DNA from: Pleodorina starrii
Lineage: Eukaryota; Chlorophyta; Chlorophyceae; Chlamydomonadales; Volvocaceae
NCBI GenBank assembly: GCA_030267565.1
Contig: BRXU01000002.1
Location: 8,871,001-8,935,000, forward strand
DNA: 64,000 nt
Reading direction: 5' to 3'
The notes below the pieces were generated by a model that worked only from the letters and a program-made list of their open reading frames with translations, was not told the origin of the DNA and made no database searches. Of the stretch, positions 57,393 through 64,000 are shown in pieces. A program made the position numbers and the translations under genes. Each line of letters starts with the position of its first letter. The first letter of the stretch is position 1.

Positions 57393-59949
57393 ATGATACA
57401 CATGCTGTGCTTGCGGTTTTATGTTGCTGTGGTGGTGTGGCTGACCATCGACTTTACAAACATAGCCAATACAGAGCCTCTCCTTGCGAATTACTCCATT
57501 ACCAATGCTATAAAGCCAAGGGTAATAGGCTTATATCCACGAGGTGAAACAGCCAAGGAGGAAGCTGCACTCGATAACCATGGCGGTTCTCACGTTGAGC
57601 AAGTTTTTGTCCACCGCTTCAGCCACGTGCTTGGGAATGCCACAGAGCGTAGTAAACTGGAAGCTGCGCTGGATGCCATCCTGGATGCGAAACAGTTGCT
57701 TCAAGTCGCCTTCAACGCGGCGCCGAGCAGCTCGCAGCTGCTGCGGGATAAAGCCAGTGGCTCCCCTGGCGCTCTACAGCTTATCCAATTAGCGTGGGAT
57801 CTGTCGTCTGCGGTTAAAACCATCAGCGAAGGGCCGGATGCCGAGGCGGTTGCAGACATTTTGACCCAGATGACCGAGCAGCTGGGGAAGCTTAACCCTC
57901 CGTCCTGCCACCCCGTCACGCGCCGCGTCGTGCTGGCATCCCTGTTGCGACTGCAGCTGATGCTCCACGAGCCTGAGCTGGGGCCAGGGGCCAAGGCGCT
58001 GCGCGACAGCCCCGAAACCGCCCGGCTGGTCTTCCGCATATGCCGCCAGCTCTTCAACCTGCACCGGCAGGGCGCCGCCGCAAAAGGCGCCATTGAGTTC
58101 ATGCATATCTCCAAGTCCGGCGGCACTTCCATGTGCTCGGTCGCAGACCGCAACGGCTGCAGTGCTGAGAGCACCACCAACTATGGCAACTGCATGGTGC
58201 GCCGATTCGACGACCGGCCGCGCTGGGTCTCGGCGGCGGTGCACAACCTTTCGGCACCGCTGGACGGCTGGCGCTGGTTCTACCGCTATGCCGTGCGGCG
58301 GGGGGAGCGCAGCTGCGAGTACAGGTGTGGATGTGGTGGGCGTGCATCGGATGGGACTGGTTGGCGGGTCTGAATTCGGGGGTATGGACTTGGACGGGAT
58401 AGGAGAAGAGGGCCATGGTGTGCGGGACACATGGACACGGGTTGTTTGTGTGGGAGAGTTAAATTTGCATTGGGGAACGCATTGGTGTTAACAGAAGGGT
58501 TTGTGGCGGCGGCGGCGGCTATGGGAGGGGGAGAGCTGGCAGGAGGGTGCTGGGCGGGTGGAAAATGCATACCGTAGTTATCAGTGATCATCGCGCATAA
58601 ATAATTAATTATTTGGCAGAATGTGCAATAACGCGCAAAATAAAATAATTGCCCCGGGGCCTGCGCGTTATTTAAAAAAAAACCGCGGAGCCCCTTCCTT
58701 CTTCCTAACTCTGTCGTACCCGCGTTTGAGGGGGCCTGAACGGGGGAAATGGGGTTTCCGTGCTCTTTTCACAGACAGAATTAGCTTCCTGGCCATCCCT
58801 ATATGAGTTTGGGAGTCTCTTAATGCTTGATGGAGCTCATAGTCAGCCTGGATGGGACGCGTGCGCGTTATGAAAAATAATTCCTTACAGTGCTGCGCGT
58901 TAATATAAAATAATTCCAAAGTTCTCAGCTGCGCGATGATTAGAAAGAGCTACGGTAGGCTATGCATGCGGCTATGAATGCGGCCCAAAAAGCAAATCAA
59001 CGGAACCAGGCCAGGGGGGCCGGTCGTGGATATTCGCTGCCTTTGATCCAATGCGCCGCGCCCCCGCAGGGACGAGTTTATGCAGCGCATGCGTTTCAAT
59101 TTCTACTCCAACGAGTTCGCAGTACACGGCGGCCTGGAAGAGGCCGCCGCAGGCGGCGACGGCGGCGCCTGGCGCTCCGCACACCTGTGTCCGCAGTTTC
59201 TCAATGTGGTTCTGCTGCGTCAGCCGTTGGCGCGCCTGCTGTCGCATGTGAAGTGGATCATCAAGGTTTACCGCGCAGAATACGGAAAGCGGAGCGAGGC
59301 ATTTTTCCGCGCGCGCGACGCCGACTATTGGCGCGAGTTCGCGCCCGCAGCCGTAGACAATTACTATATCCGTCTGCTGCTGGGTGAGGCTGTGTTCTAC
59401 CTGCCCAGCGGCGGCATCAACACCACGCACCTGGCGGCGGCGAAGCTCGTACTTCTGCAGTACGACGTTGTGATGCTGCTGGAAGCTGAGGATGTCGATG
59501 ACCTGTGGTTGAAGATGGCTCTCGGCTGGCGCGTGGGGCTGTCGAGTGCGCACGCGCGCGTCGCGACCAACCACCGCGCCACCAATGAACTTGTTCCGTA
59601 CGACATGGACGAGCTGATGGCGGCAAACGCCGAGGATGTTCAGTTGTACGAGTTCGGCGCCGTACTACACCAGCTGGACGGGCTGATGTTCGCGGCAATG
59701 GCCGCCGCCGGGATCCAGCCGTACTCGCCGTACGCGGAATTCGATCCGGCAGACGAGCGCGTTGGCACGCGCGTGCGCTGCGGCTACGTCACGCGAAAGC
59801 AGCAGTTCCTGACCAACATGGGACTTCGCGTAAGCGAGTACGAACGGAAGTACGACGCGGAATTTCCGCGGATTACGTCGATGGACGAGCGAGTGCGCGG
59901 CGCGCCGCCACCCGCGGCGGCGGCGCGGCTGGAGGAGCAGCAGCGTTAA
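57393..59949 (+). CDS. Sulfotransferase-like type II membrane protein, two exons
   Basis: Exon 1 is 57393-58324 and exon 2 is 59070-59949; the junction AG|GTGTGG...CCGCAG|G keeps phase and gives 603 residues. The N-terminus has a hydrophobic anchor (LRFYVAVVVWLTIDF), which fits a Golgi type II protein. Residues 238-246, HISKSGGTS, fit the PAPS 5'-phosphosulfate loop of sulfotransferases. RQPLARLLSHVKW, near residue 361, fits the 3'-phosphate motif (R-x-P-x-x-R-x-x-S). It would transfer sulfate from PAPS to a glycan, perhaps of the extracellular matrix; the substrate is inference. A helical segment of about 170 residues (70-230) precedes the catalytic part and is unusual. The C-terminus is Ala/Pro-rich and ends EEQQR. 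Confidence 0.75.
58587..58940. mobile_element. MITE-like insertion in the sulfotransferase intron
   Basis: The ends are perfect 11-bp inverted repeats, ATCATCGCGCA (58587-58597) and its complement (58930-58940). Subterminal regions repeat AATAATT and the motif GCGCGTTAT in both orientations. The 354-bp insert is AT-rich at its ends, unlike the GC-rich flanks. No clear target duplication, no ORF. Confidence 0.5.
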
Positions 59950-60232
59950 TTGCAGCACCTGCAGCAGCAGCAGAAGCAGACGGAGAAGGATGCAAATGGG
60001 GAGAAGGGGGACCGGGGGCAGCAGCAGGGGCCCGGGGCGATTGATGAAGGTGGTGACGACGCCGTCGGGGAAGAAGCGGGCAAAGCGGGTTGGGGGGAGC
60101 AGCGGGCCGCGAGCCGTAACGACCAAGCTGCGGCGACGAACAAGGCAGGCCAGCGCCAAAGCCACGTGATCTGAGGCTGATATGGTTATGGGAGGAATTT
60201 AGGGGAGGGTGAAGGAAATCATAGGTGTCTCG

Positions 60233-60237
60233 TGTAA
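60233..60237 (+). terminator. Poly(A) signal TGTAA of the sulfotransferase-like gene
   Basis: TGTAA about 285 bases after the stop; the first such signal on this strand downstream. Confidence 0.45.
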
Positions 60238-62132
60238 CGTGCGTCATGTTGGTGTTGTGACGCAGTGTGGGCCGCCCACAATGGGCTTTCGGAGGCACCC
60301 TGTGTTGGGTGCGGACGGGCGGGGAAGTCAAGGGGGCGGCGTCGCGGGCAATTGTACAGCGGGAAGACGGGGCTGGCGCGCGCCCTGGATATGGAGCTGG
60401 CGTGCGGTCCGGCACGGCACGGGCGTGTCAGTTCTGGCATGTCGCCTGGCGAGAGAGAGAGAGAGAGGGAGAGAGACAGAGGGGCCGCGGTTAGCTGGGA
60501 CAGGCCAGGGATGGCCAGTGGGGCAGCTGGCCGGCGGCGGCGCTGTGGCGCGTAGGTGTAGTATGGGTAGGGCCTTGCGGCAGGATGCCGTCTGAGTTAG
60601 AAGACACGGGATACTTGAGGGTGATGCGTATTGATACTGTGAGCGGCAATGGGGGAGTGTCAGGCAACACGGCCACAGGGCCAGGCAGCTGTGTGACATC
60701 ATAATCAATCGACAACCGAGAGCTTGCTCTCGGTTGTCGATTGACAACCGAGAGCAAGCGTGCATTTTGTGTATACTGTCCATATTGAATGGCTCTCGCC
60801 AACCAGGAGCGTCCGCCCGGAGCGACCCTGTTGAGATAAAACGGCGGCATGGTAAACATTACTCGGATTTGACGCACTTTTTGCGGTGATGGCGGGGATC
60901 AGGTGTTGGGGCGATGGCAGGCAGGTAGTTACATCGGCTGCATGTTTGTGCCGTACCATGACAGGGGTTGCCGTACTTAGACGCGGTCTGCCGTACCGCG
61001 GCGGGGGTTGGTGTACTGGGGCGCATAATGCGCATTTTGGTCGCCGTAGTGGCCGGCTGGGTAGGGTGGGACGGGACACGGGGTCAGTCGCACTGGAATA
61101 CAAGCAAAGCCACGTTGTGTCTTATGTCCCGCCACCCCGCGTACTCGGTGTTAACAATTGCAGGCGCGCGCGTGCAGAGTAACCTACCTGGGAACGCATT
61201 TTTCTGTATTGCGTGTTAGTACGCGCCTGTTCATGTGCGGGATACGGCGAGGGTAGGGATTAGGGGTCCACGGTCGGTCAGGTTCGACCGAATCCCGGGG
61301 TATGGAAATGGCGTGCTTGCTACACCCATGCGCCACGTAAGGGAGCTCGCATTGCATGCAGCACGCGCACGCACAAAATGGAACGGGCTCGGTGGGGCTT
61401 GATTCGCTGCGGCGTAATATAATGGGAGATGGTGAGGATTTCGGACGTTGCTGCAGTACGCTGTGTGGCCCCGCAAGGCAAGGCGCTGGCTGGGACTAGA
61501 GTACGGTAGCTAGGTTAAAGCGCCCTTAGCACTGAGGTTTATCGTTTGCCCGCATACGCGTCACGTCACGCTTAGCTCGGATACGTGTAGAGGTAAGCAG
61601 GTTATGGCCGTCACCGGCGGCAGCCGATGACGCCGGCGCGGCCGCCGCCGCCGCCAGCGGCGGCGGCACGAACAGAGTTGGTCGTATCAACTGCGAGCTT
61701 TAAATTTGTTGAGGTGTGTCCCGGACGTCGAGACACCTCCTCCGGAGTGCCGTTTCGGATCGGCCTGATGTCACTTTCGTGAATGTCTGACGAGTTTCTC
61801 ATACCGTTGAGCCCCCCTCCACCTGAAATTTGAGGCACTGGCACAGTGGCACTGCGGCGCTTTGCGACAAGCAGTCCCGCACGCACTCGCCGAATCAAGA
61901 GCAGGGACGAAGGGGCACGGACAGGATAGCGAAGGAGGGCACGTTAGCAGCTTGGCACAGCGGGCTCCTCGCAGAAAGGAGGGTCCCGCGCCCTAATGGC
62001 AGGCTTCGATTTGGTGTACGGTACAATAGAGAAGCGTCAGCTGAATTTTACACATCGAGTCTCCAGCACGAAAGCCAGCAATTGGGACCCCGAGATACCC
62101 CCACTCCCCACTGCAACTCGTCGTCTGCCAGC
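60238..62132. other. Intergenic region between convergent genes, no gene supported
   Basis: No ORF here shows domain content or coding-like continuity. It contains a GA-rich tract (60450-60480), a perfect palindrome (60705-60744) and a GCC/GGC inverted repeat near 61630-61665. Confidence 0.5.
60705..60744. repeat. Perfect 40-nt palindrome (19-bp arms)
   Basis: TCAATCGACAACCGAGAGC, two T, then its exact reverse complement. A third partial copy (GACAACCGAGAGCAAGC) follows at 60743-60759. Confidence 0.9.
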
Positions 62133-62137
62133 TTACA
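62133..62137 (-). terminator. Possible poly(A) signal of the biotin carboxylase gene
   Basis: TTACA on the plus strand is TGTAA on the minus strand, about 865 bases after the stop. It is the nearest one I found, implying a long 3' UTR. Confidence 0.35.
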
Positions 62138-63001
62138 CTTGACCGTACCGACGGCCCCTTTGAAGTAGGGAAGCTTCCCCTCGTTCGGGGAAAGTGACAG
62201 CCCGCAGGGTGGAGGGCTTGGGGCGTGCTCTTGGGCCATGTAATGCCGCAACGCCGAAAACCTCATCTCCGTTCCCGCACACACACAAACACACACCGAC
62301 GCAAGGCAGGCAAACGGCCAAGCTGCGCAGCGCCCGTCGGCTGCGCCTGCACCACTCCAAAATTGGCGCGAGCCTGCGGCTCCGCGGTGTAAGGGTCTCC
62401 AAACAGACCGCGGGGGACCCAGCGCGACCCGTGAGCCCCGGGGCTCGCTGGTCGGCCTCGCTTGAAGACGGGCCGCGCACCCTGCTTGCGCCGGTTTGAA
62501 ACCACACATAAATTCTTCAGGAACACTCGAGCACGAGACAGCTTGTGCGGTACTGGTCATAAGAAGTACTCGCAAGGTACACAGAACACATGTATATATG
62601 TGCAGCCGGCGAGTGGGGCCGGTGTACCCAAAGTTGGGGCAGCCGGCCAGCCAACGGGGCCCTCGCGAGGGCTGCTTCACTCCCGACACGTACCGCCTGA
62701 AGCATCCTCCTCCCCGTCCAGGTGGTTCCCTCTGCCGCTTCGAAATCCCCACCACCACGCCCGCAACCCATCTGCCATGCCCACCCATACGAGCACTGCT
62801 ACCACGCGTGGCCGTGGCCGCGTCTAGCAGCGGCTTCCCGTTAAGCCGCGCCCCTTGTACCGCCCCTGAGCCCGCAGGCGCGCAGTGGTACCGGCACAGC
62901 GGCGCGGATGCCGGAGACGACGTTAATCAACGCCGTGCCGTGCTTAGGGAGCTAGCCAGACGGCGGGTCAGAAGGCCCGACGGAAGCAACGGTTGTCCTC
63001 C

Positions 63002-63539
63002 TTACGCCTTGACGGCCTTGGACTTGCGGCTCTTGATCATCTCCCGCATGTAGGCGCGGACCTGGGGGTCGAGGGAGGTAGAGATGGAGGAGGAACATTC
63101 GCCGGAGGTGGGAATGGGGCAAGGTGCGGAGGCCAAGACACATAGCGGCATAACGGCCCAGCGGCCTAGCGACCATGCGAGCGCGTCGCGTGGAGAGCGG
63201 CAGTGCGACCCCGCGCCAATCCGCCAAACCCTCCGCAACATGCAGGTAGCAGGCGGCTGGCTTCTCCTGGTAGAGGCACATGACCCGTGGGTCACTGCTC
63301 CCTCACCTTGGGGGTCGGCGGCTTCTCCTTCAGCTCGTCCGCGTGCTTCACAATGAAGCCGGTGTCGACCTGCAGGGAAGCGGAGGGGGGGGACGGGGGA
63401 GAAGAAGGGTTTTCAAGGTATGCAGCCCGCAGGGTTGCGACAGGGAGCTGGGGCCAGGCACCGGGCACTTGCCGCGAAGCGTCACGGCGCGCGCACGGGG
63501 CGAGGTGAGGGACACTGCCAGTGTGCGTGGAGCTTATCA

Positions 63540-63574
<35 letters not shown>

Positions 63575-64000
63575 GCACGCGCCGGACAGGGTGCGTGGTG
63601 CAGCTCTCGCCCTCACCTCGCCCTTCTTGAAGGCCTCCGTCTGCAGAATGAGCTTGTGGAAAGAGGCGGTGGTGGGCACGCCGGTGATGACCAGCTCGTC
63701 CAGCGCGCGGGACATGCGGTTAATGGCCTGCGGTCGGGTTGCCATGGAAACAGGGGAGGAGGGAAAGGAGGTGGAGATGAGGCCGGAAAGACGTGCTGCA
63801 GCGAAGTGTAAAGGGGAAGGGGGACATGCATTCCGAGAGCGGGCCGGGTCTTAGGCGCGTCTTCACAAACGCACAAGACCAAGTTGGACGCACACGCTTG
63901 TCCGTGATTGTCTCAAGTCCCTGGCCGCTCCAGCCCCAACGCGCCAGCCCGCAATGCACGCTCACACCGCACCCATTACGTCCGCGGAGCTCCCACGGCC
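63002..64000 (-). CDS. Biotin carboxylase subunit of plastid acetyl-CoA carboxylase, C-terminal exons
   Basis: Four minus-strand exons join in phase 0: 64000-63980 (GRGSSAD, partial), 63727-63617 (AINRMSRALDELVITGVP, then TTASFHKLILQTEAFKKGE), 63369-63307 (VDTGFIVKHADELKEKPPT) and 63061-63002 (VRAYMREMIKSRKSKAVKA, stop). This matches the C-terminal end of AccC-type biotin carboxylases, where RM-ALxE-ItGVpTT-FHk and VDTGFI-KH-eEL are conserved. The subunit carboxylates biotin on the carrier protein with ATP and bicarbonate, the first half-reaction of acetyl-CoA carboxylase in plastid fatty acid synthesis. The ATP-grasp core lies beyond the window. The last exon (basic, Lys-rich) looks like a lineage-specific tail. 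Confidence 0.88.
63541..63573. repeat. (CA)n microsatellite in a biotin carboxylase intron
   Basis: About 16 CA units within the intron 63370-63616. Confidence 0.95.

Noticed and set aside
59950..60180. Gln/Gly-rich ORF after the sulfotransferase stop
   Set aside because: Low-complexity 3' UTR sequence; the upstream frame ends cleanly at TAA 59947-59949.
61611..61898. Minus-strand 95-aa ORF in the intergenic region
   Set aside because: Contains an Ala/Gly run from a GCC repeat; no domain, no splice partners, no support as coding.

Overview
This 64 kb window is nuclear DNA of a green alga, most likely of the Chlamydomonas/Volvox group (Chlorophyta, Chlamydomonadales). The grounds are many short GT-AG introns in GC-rich genes, TGTAA used as a likely poly(A) signal, a chloroplast-type biotin carboxylase gene split by introns, a TRP-type cation channel, and Ty3/gypsy, non-LTR and SINE-like repeats. 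The species cannot be named from the sequence.

Layout: (1) 1-549 holds the start of an unrecognised coiled-coil ORF on the minus strand that runs off the window. A TTGTG microsatellite (595-935) separates it from a truncated Ty3/gypsy element (element 1, minus strand). Element 1 has been split in its 5' LTR by a second, complete chromodomain Ty3/gypsy element (element 2, 4157-10390) with identical 282-bp LTRs, a CAGTA target duplication and intact gag and pol. Remnants of non-LTR elements and an (ATT)n/(AGT)n tract follow, to about 11.74 kb.

(2) 12.0-25.8 kb is one large plus-strand gene. Twenty-one exons can be joined with consistent phases, giving about 1,298 residues: a WD40 region, an ankyrin segment, a six-helix TRP-like cation channel and a coiled-coil C-terminus. 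Its 5' end is missing and exon 3 carries a one-base (mod 3) frame break. Its introns hold SINE copies, a non-LTR fragment, a MITE-like element and an (AAT)n tract.

(3) 26.65-56.8 kb is a head-to-tail satellite of about 653 bp units, 46 copies. Every unit carries a 72-nt tRNA-Thr(CGT) gene or a decayed version on the minus strand. About 27 copies keep a fully paired cloverleaf, one has a D-stem mismatch and 18 are damaged, mostly at the right end. One copy has a CAT anticodon. This array is the most unusual thing in the window.

(4) 57.4-59.95 kb is a two-exon sulfotransferase-like gene with a MITE in its intron. 60-62.1 kb shows no gene I can support but contains a perfect 40-nt palindrome. 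63.0-64.0 kb is the 3' end of a minus-strand gene for the biotin carboxylase subunit of plastid acetyl-CoA carboxylase. The host genes are unrelated in function; the repeats are what link the regions.
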